From assembly GCA_022360655.1 (NCBI GenBank), contig JAKSCK010000237.1, positions 1 through 64,000 on the forward strand: a DNA stretch of 64,000 nucleotides. Reading direction: 5' to 3'. Origin of the DNA: Spirochaetales bacterium. GTDB taxonomy: Bacteria; Spirochaetota; Spirochaetia; DSM-2461. Of this stretch, positions 48,546 through 59,500 are shown piece by piece. Position 1 is the stretch's first letter, and each line of letters starts with the position of its first letter. Below the pieces are notes generated by a model. That model had not been told where the DNA came from and searched no databases. It saw only the letters and a list, made by a program, of their open reading frames with translations. A program made the position numbers and the translations under genes.

Positions 48546-49429
48546 TAGAGTTCCACCTCTTTGTCCATGAGCTTGATGGCTCCAAAGGCCGCAATAAGAA
48601 TCACCACAAAGAGCAGCACACCAAAGGCTGTGGAGAGTCCGTAGAGTCCCCCAGAATAGAGTTCAAAGACGGCAAGATTCACCACACCGGTGCGGAATCC
48701 TGGTCCACCACCAGTCATCACCATCACAATGGAGAACACCTTGAGTCCAGCAATGAGCTGAAGTACAACATTCACCATCATGGAGTAGCTGATGAGAGGG
48801 AGTGTGATATGGCGGAATTTGGCCCATCCACCGGCTCCATCAATTTCAGCGGCCTCATAATAGCTTTGAGGAATGAGCTGGAGTCCGGCAAGGAAAATCA
48901 CCATGACATAACCGGTCACTCGCCAAACTTCCACAAGAATGATGGAAAACAGGGCGGTTGCATTGTCCACTAACCAGGCTTTTGCCAAAAATCCAAGGCC
49001 CATGAATTCCAAGATCTGATTCACCAAGCCCTGGGGATGAAGGAAGGCCTTGAAGACAATACCAACAACAATGGAGGGAAGAATGACCGGAAGGTAGAAT
49101 GTCACCCGGAAAAAATCCCGTCCTTTAATGCCTCGGTCTAAGAGGACAGCAAGTCCTAAACCAAGGCCGATTTTCAAAACAACAGAAACGGCGGTGTAAA
49201 TCAGCGTATTCGTGATGAAACGCAGATAGCGAGAATCTCCTAAGAAGATGGTGCGGAAGTTCTCTAAGCCAATAAAGTTCACTTCGGATCGGTAACTGTT
49301 CCAATCGGTCAGTGCAAAGCCGAAAGCGGCAAAGTTAGGAATGATAAAGAACAGGGTGTAGAGGATGATGGCCGGAAGCATCAGATAGCTTCGGTAGGTT
49401 CTCCTCTGTAATGTTGTAACTCTGGACAT
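48545..49429 (-). CDS. Carbohydrate ABC transporter permease (MalF-like)
   Basis: 294 aa; EIDGAGGWAKFRHITLPLISYSM. Confidence 0.92.
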   Translation of the reverse strand: MSRVTTLQRRTYRSYLMLPAIILYTLFFIIPNFAAFGFALTDWNSYRSEVNFIGLENFRTIFLGDSRYLRFITNTLIYTAVSVVLKIGLGLGLAVLLDRGIKGRDFFRVTFYLPVILPSIVVGIVFKAFLHPQGLVNQILEFMGLGFLAKAWLVDNATALFSIILVEVWRVTGYVMVIFLAGLQLIPQSYYEAAEIDGAGGWAKFRHITLPLISYSMMVNVVLQLIAGLKVFSIVMVMTGGGPGFRTGVVNLAVFELYSGGLYGLSTAFGVLLFVVILIAAFGAIKLMDKEVEL

Positions 49430-49614
49430 GGTGGCTCCGGAAAAGAGCCCTTCCCTCCAAGTAGGGATGGGAAGGGCCTGTCATTGTTCAAAGTGGTGCA
49501 TCCTGTGCACCCCGGACGGGTTACCTGCACGCAGTGGTTAAAAAACCAACAGGGCCGCCCGGCTCTTCCTATCCACAATGGGATAGGAAGGAAGCGCGAC
49601 GGCGCTTGGAAGGC

Positions 49615-50910
49615 CTAGAAGCCCTCGAGACCCAGAGCCTGGCCAAGGCGCAGGCGGTACTCATCAATCTGACCCAGAACCTCTTCGGTTGTGGTTTCAT
49701 CAATCAGCAGGCCACGGATGGCATCGGTGTAGAACTTCTCATCAAAGAAGTACACAAATCCACCAAAGTTGGGCAAACCTTTCTCAGTGGTCTCAATCAG
49801 AGCCTTCTGAGCATTGGGCATGTAGTTGGTGGTGACATCATCAAAGGCAGGGCTGGCCAAGTCTTGGCGAGCAGCATAGAACTTATTGAGAACATCGGGA
49901 TTGGCACGGTAGTTGATAAAGGCCAATGCGGCTTCCTGGTTGGCTCCCTTGGGAACAAGGTGAACAATTCCACCAGGAGAAGAGGGGCGGATGGTGGCTT
50001 TCTGATCAGGATTCAGGCCAAGAGGATTGGGGAACATCTTGTAGTCCAAAGCACCCTGGTCAGGATAGGAACCTTCGATTTCCACCTGGTAGGAGGGCCA
50101 AATCATCATCATGGCAAAGCGTTCCTGAGTCATGCCTTCCCGGGAATGTTTGGTTTCCTGAGACAGGTATTCATCACCTAAGTATCCCAAGTCCACAAGT
50201 TCTTTCATCTGGTTGAGCATGCGAACAAAGGCAGGAACTTCAGCCATTTTGATGGCGTTGGAGTTCAGCTTGTCATAAACGGCTGGATCTTCTGCCAAGG
50301 CATAGGGACCGGCCACATGGAAGAAGTGAGAGAGGTGCCAAGAGGAACCGGCATTCTCAAAAATGGGAGTGATGCCATTGGCTTGGAATACAGCACACAC
50401 TTCTTTGAGTTCATTGTAAGTGGTGGGGATTTCAAGGTTGTAGCGCTCAAAAAGAACAGGGTTGTAAAGGAATCCAGCAGGATCGGCAGACCAGGAGTTA
50501 AAACCATAGAGTTTTCCATTAATGGTTGCACCAGTCTTGTGCTCATCCTTCATGCGAGCAGACCAATCTTCATCAGAAAGATCCACAAATTTTTCGAGGG
50601 GCAGACTTTTCAGCTCAAGTCCAGCGGCCCAAAGCATGACATCAGGAGCATTCCCTGTGTTCAATTTGGTTTTCACAACATCTTTGTACTGGGCAACAGG
50701 ATTCACCTGGTACTCAATCTTAATGCCGGTTTGTGCTTCAAAGTCCGCGGCAATTTCTCGGTCAATTTCTTGAACCCATTCGCCAGCACCAGCGATTACT
50801 AGGGTGTCGGTCATTGCACCTGAAGCATCTTCAGCTCCACCGTTGGCAAAAACGGGGATGACGGCCAAAGATACAAGGGCAAGAACCGCAATGGTTTTTT
50901 GCAGTCTCAT
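49615..50910 (-). CDS. Extracellular sugar-binding protein (SBP family 1)
   Basis: Signal peptide; DREIAADFEAQTGIKIEYQVNP; typical COG1653-like layout, followed by permeases. Confidence 0.9.
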   Translation of the reverse strand: MRLQKTIAVLALVSLAVIPVFANGGAEDASGAMTDTLVIAGAGEWVQEIDREIAADFEAQTGIKIEYQVNPVAQYKDVVKTKLNTGNAPDVMLWAAGLELKSLPLEKFVDLSDEDWSARMKDEHKTGATINGKLYGFNSWSADPAGFLYNPVLFERYNLEIPTTYNELKEVCAVFQANGITPIFENAGSSWHLSHFFHVAGPYALAEDPAVYDKLNSNAIKMAEVPAFVRMLNQMKELVDLGYLGDEYLSQETKHSREGMTQERFAMMMIWPSYQVEIEGSYPDQGALDYKMFPNPLGLNPDQKATIRPSSPGGIVHLVPKGANQEAALAFINYRANPDVLNKFYAARQDLASPAFDDVTTNYMPNAQKALIETTEKGLPNFGGFVYFFDEKFYTDAIRGLLIDETTTEEVLGQIDEYRLRLGQALGLEGF

Positions 50911-51057
50911 GATCTGCCTCCTTTACGTTATGGCTCTCATTCTGCGCCTCCACAGAAACTGCGGCATAGTGGACGATTTTCCTCCGAGTTGTGGACGATT
51001 CACTCAGAACGAAGAGTCGGTTGACTCCAAAGCAGGGCAATTCTAGTATCCATAGAG

Positions 51058-52791
51058 TTGAAACACCACCGAACGCTCCGCACATACATCTTCCCAAGCA
51101 TCCTCTCAGCCATACTCGGAGTGAGTGCTGTGTTGGGTGTGTTCTACTCTGTCAAAATGGCTGATATCCTCACCTCTCAAGCCGAAGAATCCTTGGGACA
51201 AGTGGCACGAAATGCGGCGATTTACTTGGATGGAAGCATTCGAGATATGGACCGTCTCTCCATTAAGGTGGCCCATTCTCCTCTCATCCGTTCCACCTTT
51301 TTAGAATATGAAAAGGCTCCCGATAATGTCAGTCGTTACAAGCTGAAAACAGAGATTATTTCCCAGATCAATTACCTCATTGGCCCGGAGCATCCTGTGA
51401 GCCAAGTGAATCTCTACACAAGAAATAACCGTTCTACTGGGGGTGGATATTACAACATGTTGCGGGATGAACCTGCCTCAACAAAACCCTGGTATGACGA
51501 TGCCGTCAATGCAAAAGGGGATCGGATTCTCTCCCTTCCCATCCAAAACATTTGGCTTCGTGTTCCTGAGACCACCATTTCTCTTGTGCGGGCCTACTAC
51601 AGTCAAGAATCAGAATGGATTGGCTTCATTGAGGTGGAACAGCTCATGGGAGTGATTTTTGAATATTTTGCCCATGCCATCACAGAAATTGAGCAGGTGG
51701 CGGCATGGAGTGTCATTGATTCCTCTGATCGACTCATTTACTCCGAGGGGCCGGATATCAACAAGGATGTTGAGAAAAATCTCATATCGGTCTCCTATCA
51801 AGCCCCCTACTCTGGTTTTATACTCACGGTTTCTGGTCTTCGCCAGGAAGTGATGCGACCATTGAGAATCTATTGGGTAGAAATGGGATTCATTTGGACC
51901 TTTCTGGCCATTCTTTCTGCTCTGGTTTCTTTTATTCTCTCTCGGCGAATCGCCCGACCCATTGGTGCCCTCAATCGCCAAATCACCGATGCAGACTTTT
52001 CCATTCCCTCACAAGAAGGACGCTTGGAAAGCGGCATCACGGAATTAGAATCATTGAATAAAGCATTTGGAGCGATGAAGGGCCGTTGGCAAAAATCTGC
52101 ATCTGATTTGGTTGAGGCTCAAAAACATGAGTCCGAAGCTCGTCTTCAGGCCCTCCAAGCCAAGATGAACCCACATTTTATGTACAACACTCTCACAAAT
52201 ATTGGCATCATGTCCCAGGAAGGGCGGAGTGCGGATGCTGCCCGAGCCTGTTTTGACCTCACAGACATGCTCCGTTACATTGCCCGGGATGGCAGTGACC
52301 TGGTGCCTCTAGAAGAAGAGTTTCTCCACCTTGACCGCTACCTTGACCTCATGCGGATTCGCTATGAAGAGGATTTAGAAATCACCCAAGAATTGGATTC
52401 CAACCTGCACGACATCCTTGTACCACGCCTCACCCTTCAACCTCTTGCAGAGAATGTTTTTAAACATGGATTGGCAGCATCGCCCCCCTGGAAACTCACC
52501 CTCCATAGTCAACGCAATACAGAAGGATGGAAAATCACCATCACAGACGAGGGCCCAGGATTCCCCCCCCATATACTCACACCGCCCCATGTTCTTTGTC
52601 ACAACCCTGACCAGCTTCCCAAGCGCCAAGGTCATGGAGGGAGGGAGCAACAAACCTCCGGTTTGGGTTTGCGAGGCACCATTGTTCGGCTGAAATATCT
52701 CTTTGGAGACCAAACCCTCTTCCGTTTAGAACGCGGTGCTCAGGGAGGAGCTCAAATTGTTCTTGGAGTGAAAGGAGAATTACCATCATGA
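51058..52791 (+). CDS. Membrane sensor histidine kinase (YesM-like)
   Basis: LQALQAKMNPHFMYNTLTNIGIMSQEG (His_kinase domain); HATPase ITDEGPGF...GLGLRGTIVRL. Confidence 0.92.
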   Translation: MKHHRTLRTYIFPSILSAILGVSAVLGVFYSVKMADILTSQAEESLGQVARNAAIYLDGSIRDMDRLSIKVAHSPLIRSTFLEYEKAPDNVSRYKLKTEIISQINYLIGPEHPVSQVNLYTRNNRSTGGGYYNMLRDEPASTKPWYDDAVNAKGDRILSLPIQNIWLRVPETTISLVRAYYSQESEWIGFIEVEQLMGVIFEYFAHAITEIEQVAAWSVIDSSDRLIYSEGPDINKDVEKNLISVSYQAPYSGFILTVSGLRQEVMRPLRIYWVEMGFIWTFLAILSALVSFILSRRIARPIGALNRQITDADFSIPSQEGRLESGITELESLNKAFGAMKGRWQKSASDLVEAQKHESEARLQALQAKMNPHFMYNTLTNIGIMSQEGRSADAARACFDLTDMLRYIARDGSDLVPLEEEFLHLDRYLDLMRIRYEEDLEITQELDSNLHDILVPRLTLQPLAENVFKHGLAASPPWKLTLHSQRNTEGWKITITDEGPGFPPHILTPPHVLCHNPDQLPKRQGHGGREQQTSGLGLRGTIVRLKYLFGDQTLFRLERGAQGGAQIVLGVKGELPS

Positions 52792-54329
52792 ACAACCCTT
52801 ACCGCGTTCTTGTGGTGGAAGATGAACCTCGAATTCGTCGCGACATTGTTCGAAAAATTGAAGAATGTTCCAGTGCCTTTCAGGTTGTGGGTGAAGCCTC
52901 CAGTGGAGGAGAAGGTATACGGCAAATTCGCCGACTCAAACCCGAACTCATCATCACAGACATTGTGATGCCCCAAATTGATGGATTAGAAATGCTCCGA
53001 TCCATTCCAAAAGAACAGGAAATTCGCGTTATTCTCACACAATATGAAGATTTTGAGTTTGCCCGTGAAGCCATCAAAGCGGGTGTGGATGATTATCTCC
53101 TGAAACCTTTACGAGAAGGTGACATGCAAAATCTTTTTGACCGGATTCTTCCCAAACTCAAAGAGGCCAGACGTTGGAAAGAATTGAAGGTTTATGAAGA
53201 ATTGCTTCGGGGAAGTTCACAGCCCAATTCCATGCAAACCAATTCCTCCAATGAATCCACCAATCAAAATTTCTCAACTACCATGATGGACAATGAATTC
53301 CCTCAAAAACTCTGGGTGGGAGCTCTTGTTCTCGGAGGTTGGGCTCTCAGACCAGAACACTGTCCCAAAGGATCCTCCTCTCAGCTCTCCGCCCTCACTC
53401 TTCAGTGGGAAGAGCATCCCTTTTCAACAGAACTGAGAGTGCTCCCCGCTGGCCGCCCCAACCTTCGATTCCTCATTGCTCCTTGGCCTAAAGATCTTTC
53501 CCCAAATCGCTTTGCAGAAAAACTTCTCTCACTCCTTTCCCATGATGCCCCCCTGTCGGTGGCCCATACCACCCAACCCACATCCCCAGAAGAACTTCGC
53601 AAGGCCTCTCGAACCCTTCGTTCCGTATTAGAGTCTCATCTTCCCCTGGGAGACCAGGGTTTCTTCACCAGTGAGATGCCCAGTCCACCCCTCCCCTCGT
53701 CCCTAGGAGAAGACACCATTCATCGCATCACCGCCCTCCTGCGGGAGGGACGCCTCTCTGCCGCACAAGAGGAAGTACGGCAGGCTTTGCATCCATGGAA
53801 AACGGGCACACAAATCCGATTCCACGAGACTGTTTCCAAACTTGTGCGTGCGTTAAAGCGCAATTTTGCCGGACTTGATGAGTTCGTGATTCAGAATTTT
53901 CATGAACGTTTTGCTGAAATGCTAGTGACATCACCATCGGCCACCAGAGCCATCGAAAGCACCATTGAAATGCTCTGCGAGACTCTTTTTGCCCAGGTAG
54001 CTCCCCCAGCAAAAGATAATCTTATTTCTATTATGAAAAAATATTTACAGGAAAACATGGCGGGGCAAATCACCATGAAATCGCTTTCAGACTATCTGGG
54101 TTATCACCCCAACTATCTCACAAAACGATTCAAAGAATCTGAGGGTACCACCCCCATGGCCCACCTCACTGCTCTACGAATTGATGAGGCCAAACGTCTG
54201 CTCAAAGAGAGCCCCACACTCACAGCCCGCGAGATTGCCGGTATGACAGGATACGAAGATTCCCGGTATTTCTTCCGAATTTTTAAAAAAGAAACCGGCC
54301 TCACGCCCTCTCAGTTCAGAGAACTCTAA
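52788..54329 (+). CDS. Response regulator with C-terminal AraC HTH (YesN-like)
   Basis: VLVVEDEPRIRRDIV...LIITDIVMPQIDGLEML...DYLLKPL; C-terminal LSDYLGYHPNYLTKRFKESEGTTPMAHLTALRIDEAKRLL. Confidence 0.93.
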   Translation: MNNPYRVLVVEDEPRIRRDIVRKIEECSSAFQVVGEASSGGEGIRQIRRLKPELIITDIVMPQIDGLEMLRSIPKEQEIRVILTQYEDFEFAREAIKAGVDDYLLKPLREGDMQNLFDRILPKLKEARRWKELKVYEELLRGSSQPNSMQTNSSNESTNQNFSTTMMDNEFPQKLWVGALVLGGWALRPEHCPKGSSSQLSALTLQWEEHPFSTELRVLPAGRPNLRFLIAPWPKDLSPNRFAEKLLSLLSHDAPLSVAHTTQPTSPEELRKASRTLRSVLESHLPLGDQGFFTSEMPSPPLPSSLGEDTIHRITALLREGRLSAAQEEVRQALHPWKTGTQIRFHETVSKLVRALKRNFAGLDEFVIQNFHERFAEMLVTSPSATRAIESTIEMLCETLFAQVAPPAKDNLISIMKKYLQENMAGQITMKSLSDYLGYHPNYLTKRFKESEGTTPMAHLTALRIDEAKRLLKESPTLTAREIAGMTGYEDSRYFFRIFKKETGLTPSQFREL

Positions 54330-54356
54330 AGACGAATTCAAGAAAGATGGGGGGCG

Positions 54357-54377
54357 GGTCCCCCCCAGAGGGGGACC
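54357..54377 (+). terminator. GC-rich terminator-like hairpin
   Basis: GGTCCCCC/GGGGGACC. Confidence 0.5.
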
Positions 54378-54476
54378 GCGCTTTCCCTTTCAAGTCCTCA
54401 GGTGGCATGGGGCCCTCCAGGCCCGGCTGCCGCCTTCCGGGCTTTCCAGTTCAATCGCTCCCGCAGAAGAAAGCCA

Positions 54477-56210
54477 TTAAAGACTGAATATGGCTCCAGA
54501 GAAGGGAGGAAGCTCAAGAGAATCCTCTTTCAAAAGAGCCGTTTTTGGAAGCAGATAGGCTTGAGCTCCCTGGGGAAGAGAATACTGGCGTGATTCGTTC
54601 TCATCATGGTTCAACAGGAACAGCCAATGCCCCTCATCACTCTGAAGTTCTCCCCGTTCAAAATCCGTTCCAGAAAACAGAGCCGCTTCACCAGGAAGTG
54701 CGGCCACTTTGTCCAGAATCTCTTGACCACGAGGAGAGAAGGAGGGCAATCGGTCCCCAGAAAGAAGCATTCCACCAGTGGCCGCAATGTAGGTGGCATG
54801 GTAGAGGAAGGCCTCTTGGGTAAGAGGAGGATAGGCCTCCACATCCCCACCAGGTGTGATCTGTTCCACCACCAAATTGTCAAGAACAATGCAGTCAGGA
54901 TCATTGAGCCAAAGTGTTCCATGCTGCCAGTTCCGGTAGAGTCCTTCCCGTGCAAGAACATAGAAATGATGATTGGAACGGAACACATCCCCAGTGACAC
55001 GCATGCCATGAACAAGACCTAGTGAAGGCCACATGGGAGCATTGCAACCAAGCAAGAAACAGTCCTTCCCAACTTCATCCACAATGGCTTCCATCCCCCG
55101 TCGATAGGCCTCAACTCGGCCTGCCTTGGGATCATGGTAACGCCCACCTAAAGCGCCCCAAACATTGGCATCCATTTTGAAATAGGCCACCCCCCATTCA
55201 TCACGCATAGTTTTCACCACATGCCGCAGATAATCCCGGGCCTCGGGATGGGTTCCATCCAGCATGTACCACGGACCTCTCCGCCAGCCTCCAAAGGTGA
55301 TGCGATCAGAACGAAGGGGCTTTCCCTCATCATCTTGAACAAAGTATTCAGGATGTTCTTGAAACAGTTTGGAGCCCTCTTCTGCAATAAATGGGGCAAT
55401 CCAAATGGCAGGTTTTTTCCCGGCAGAACGAATGTTTTGGCAAAGGTCCTTGATGGGGGTGGGGAAGGCCTTATCCTGAAGGAGCCAATCTCCCATGGCG
55501 GCCTGATATCCATCATCAATTTGAATGTAATCCAAAGGCGTTTTCATGCTGCCCAGGGCCGCCATATTGTCTGTGATGTCCTGCTCGGTCACCTCAGGTC
55601 CATAGCAATACCAGGAGCACCAACCTGTTGGCCGTTGAGACCAGGTAAGAATGGGGTGATTCTGAGCCATTTCCTGCCCCAGGATTTGAAAACATTTCTC
55701 CCGTGGCCCCTGGATTTCAATGAAGTCTTCAAGCTCTAGAACATCACCAGGTTCAACCAAGATTCCATCACCACAGAGTGCAATCTGAAGGGATTGGCCA
55801 TCATAGCGAAACTCCCCGGCAAATCGGCGACAGGAGCTGAAAGCCAGCAAGCGACTGTCTGCACTCATGGGTTCAAAATGCAGCAGATTGTGCACGGTGG
55901 CCATGCCTTGGGGGCTAGGGAGACGATAATGTCCTTCATCTGTGTATTTTGTGAGAGCCTGACGCTGAGAAAGGGTTCCTTCACTCTGAGTGAGCATCTG
56001 ATAACCTTCTCCGTACACCTCACAGTCTCCCTCATAACCATGAGGAGCATCAAATAATTGAATTTCCCCAAGACGGAAGGTTTCCTGCCCCTCATACTTT
56101 AATGAGGCGGTGAAGCGAGAGTCGTCTTTCTGTTCATTGAGAATCTGAAAATTCTCTACCGTATGGCCATCCTGATCCAGGACGACGGGAGACATGCTGT
56201 TGGCAAACAT
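54477..56210 (-). CDS. Alpha-galactosidase-like glycoside hydrolase (GH36/melibiase clan)
   Basis: GWCSWYCYGPEVTEQDI, DYIQIDDGYQAAMGDW, AIWIAPFIAEEGS, YFKMDANVWGALGG. Confidence 0.9.
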   Translation of the reverse strand: MFANSMSPVVLDQDGHTVENFQILNEQKDDSRFTASLKYEGQETFRLGEIQLFDAPHGYEGDCEVYGEGYQMLTQSEGTLSQRQALTKYTDEGHYRLPSPQGMATVHNLLHFEPMSADSRLLAFSSCRRFAGEFRYDGQSLQIALCGDGILVEPGDVLELEDFIEIQGPREKCFQILGQEMAQNHPILTWSQRPTGWCSWYCYGPEVTEQDITDNMAALGSMKTPLDYIQIDDGYQAAMGDWLLQDKAFPTPIKDLCQNIRSAGKKPAIWIAPFIAEEGSKLFQEHPEYFVQDDEGKPLRSDRITFGGWRRGPWYMLDGTHPEARDYLRHVVKTMRDEWGVAYFKMDANVWGALGGRYHDPKAGRVEAYRRGMEAIVDEVGKDCFLLGCNAPMWPSLGLVHGMRVTGDVFRSNHHFYVLAREGLYRNWQHGTLWLNDPDCIVLDNLVVEQITPGGDVEAYPPLTQEAFLYHATYIAATGGMLLSGDRLPSFSPRGQEILDKVAALPGEAALFSGTDFERGELQSDEGHWLFLLNHDENESRQYSLPQGAQAYLLPKTALLKEDSLELPPFSGAIFSL

Positions 56211-56321
56211 AGATGGCCATTATTCATGCCCAGAAGGAGCCGTCAAATCAAATCTTTGGGTGCGGTTCCAGAATGGGTTTTTGTCCACAAAGAGAGGGGA
56301 GAATCTCCACCCTCTCCGATA

Positions 56322-56437
56322 GGGATTGAAGTGAAAATGGACCTGGGGAGCCCGGCGGAACGGAAGTGAGCCGGATCTTGCTCCCCAGATCAGGCCATTG
56401 CAACGGAAAGCCCGGGCCCCGGCGAAAGACGGGGCAT
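56322..56437 (+). repeat. Dispersed intergenic repeat family 2, copy B
   Basis: See copy A; AGCCCGGCGGAACGG at 56349-56363 and CAGGCCATTGCAACGGAAAGCCCG at 56391-56414. Confidence 0.75.
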
Positions 56438-56575
56438 CGGCACCATCAGAAAAGGACTGGGGAGAACTTGGAGTTCTCCTGAAAGGCTTCACCCTCAGGG
56501 GGCTTGGGGGTATCATGGCAGTTCGGGTCTGATGCAGACCGGCTCATCTTCAGTATCCACGGACCATTTCCAGAC

Positions 56576-59500
56576 ATGGCAGAAAAAACCGCGAAGAAAG
56601 AACATGCTCGCTTCTCAAAAACCATGCTGAAATCGGCACGGCGCATCCTGAAGGCGGGAAGGCTCTGGAAGTTCACCAATAGGCTGGATGAAAAGGATGG
56701 TGAGGCGGGATTTGTCCATCCTGGATGGGCAGGCGCTTATGTGTTGGATAGCGCTCCTGAACCCTATTTGGTTCAGTGGAATGGATCTCAATTCTGCTGC
56801 GAATGTCCTTCGGGGAGCCCTCTTTGCTCCCATGGAGCAGCCCTCATTCTTACTCTGCAAAAACAACAACCGGGATGGGGCAAAGAATGGCTCCCAGACT
56901 CTTCTGAGCGGGTGAAGGAGAAATCCAAGGCTCCCAAAAAAGATTTTCAGTATGATCTTTTTGCCCTCCCTTCGGAGAAAGATGAGGAGCATGGAGAGCG
57001 TCCGGAAAAAACAGAATCCTTGTTCACTCCAGACCTTTTTGGAGAGAATGGTGCATCCCATGAATCCCTGGAAGTAAGCTCTCTTACACCGAAACAAAAA
57101 TCGACTCAAAAACCATCTGTATCCATAAAGTCTTCGTCCTCTGAAACCAAGACGACCTCTTCCAGACCAACGGAGACTCAGGCTCTTCCACAGGAAAAGA
57201 AGGTTGCCTCCTCTTCCGTTTTGGAAGGACCTTTGGAAGATTCAACGAACACAGAGAATTCTCATGATGGCCTGAGTCCTCAGGAAGATTTGCTCTTCTT
57301 TGCGGCTCCCAGCCCTGTGGAGAAAAGGGCGGGGCTTGTATTGGGACCCAAAGAAGAGGTGAAAAAGGCCTTGGAAACCTCTTCTTTTCAGGGGCTTCAT
57401 CCTCCTTCGCGGTCCTCTCAAACGTGGAATTTGAAGGAACTGCAAGGGGAACAGTGGTGCTTGGAAGAAGCTGTTCTTTCCCTCCGAGAAGATGGAAGTG
57501 CCGGGAAACCCCATCCTCCCCATGAGGGGGATCCCCATCTGGAATGGCTCCAAGAAGAAGAGGTTACCTCCCGGGGAGAGGATGTTCTTTGGACCCTTTT
57601 GGAATCGGAAGAAGGACCTTGGACTCCCCAGGGGGCGCCCTGGCAATTCTGGACGGGAGGATCACTTCATCTGAGGTTTGATCCTCTTCTCAGTGCCTCT
57701 GAGGAAGAGCCGCTCTATGAACCGGCTGTGGAACTTCGTTTTCCCAATCATGAGGGAGCAACGCTCTCAGGAGCCATCTTCACCTGTCGGGGCATGGTGA
57801 TGGTGGTGGATGAAGAACGAGAAACCTTGGGTGTGATTCATGATTTGGGAGAGTCACTGTGGTTTCTTCGCCTCATCCTTTCTCGTAAGGTGATGAGCAC
57901 TCAGGATATACGGGTGAGGTTTCATGGATCGCGGCCCTTGCCTCCTGGAATTCATGCGGATTTGCCCCAACTCCCTGAGGCCCTGGAGACCCTGATTCCC
58001 CTTCCCGTTCTGGATATTGCAGAACGGGGAAACCAAACCGATTTTTATCCTCGTTGGCGCTATGGCGGGGTGTTCATTTCCCCATCCTATCGCAACGATG
58101 TGGTGGTACCTCCTGGGCGCCGAGCAAAACCATTGGGTTTGCGAGATAGGAATGCGGAAGAGCAACAGTTTCGACAAATAGAAGAGATTCTGTCTGTGGA
58201 CTTGAGCTGGAAACGGGGACGTTATGCTTCTATTTCTGGCGATCCAAACGCCCCCCTTCGTTTAAAGATGCCCCTCAGTGAGGTTCTCACAACCTATGGG
58301 AAGGCCCTGATTGATGCCGGAGCAGACATCCGTCTGGAAGATAAACCGGTCAAAATGGTGGGAGCACTGTCCATCCACACCCACCGGGAAGGCAGTGTTT
58401 TAGAAATGAGCACTTCGGTGCGCGATGCTCAGGGAGAGGCCTCTCATCTGGATTTGGATGAATGGCTGGACCGAGGCTTGGCTCGCACCAAGGATGCCTA
58501 TTTCAATCTCACCGGTAAGGCTTTGGAGCAACTGAATTATCTTCGAAGGAATGGCATGGAGGACAGTGGTTTCCTTTCCACCAGCCCTGACAACCTGAGC
58601 CTCATTGATGCGGTGTATGCCCAAATTGAAGCGGCAGAGGAAACGGTTGAAGACATTCGCCGTCGAAAAGAGCTCTATACCAATCTCACCGAATTTTCAC
58701 CGGAAGGTGCTCCACCACCTCCTCCAGAATTTCAAGCATCTCTCCGTCCTTATCAAAATCATGGTTACGCTTGGCTTCTTTCCATGCGAGAAAATGGTCT
58801 GGGCAGTTGCCTTGCCGATGACATGGGTCTGGGAAAAACAGTGCAAACTCTGGCCTATCTTTCTCGCTTGAAGAAGGATGGAAAACTGGGGCCTTCCTTA
58901 TTAGTTGGACCTGTGGTGACTTTAGGAAACTGGGAGGCTGAAATTCAACGATTTGCCCCCAATCTGATTCACCGCCGCTATGCTGGAGCCGCTGGAAAAC
59001 GTCAGATTCCCCAGAAAGAAGAGGGGGTGGAGTTGCTTGTGGTGAGCTATCAAATGCTCCGCAATGATGCGGCTCTTTTTCTGGAGCATGAATGGGATCA
59101 TGTGATTTTAGATGAGGCCCATTATGTGAAGAATGCCTCCTCTCGAACCTTCAAAGCCGTGCGCTCCCTGGTGTGTCAGCATCGAATCTCCCTCACAGGT
59201 ACGCCTCTGGAAAATCACTTGAGCGAACTTTGGTCACAGATGAATTTCCTCAACCCTGGCCTTCTGGGCACCCAGGGACAATTTTCCCAGCATTACGTGA
59301 AACCCGTAGAAAAAGAGGGCGATGAGGAGGCCATGGAACGCCTCTCAGGGATTGTGGCGCCCTTCATTCTCAGGCGGAAAAAATCCGATGTGCTTCATGA
59401 TTTACCACCCAAGGATGAGAGTGTTCTGTTTTGTGATATGACCGAAGCACAACGTGGTGCTTACAATGCTATGCGGGCCCTTTACCAAAATCAGGTGGCT

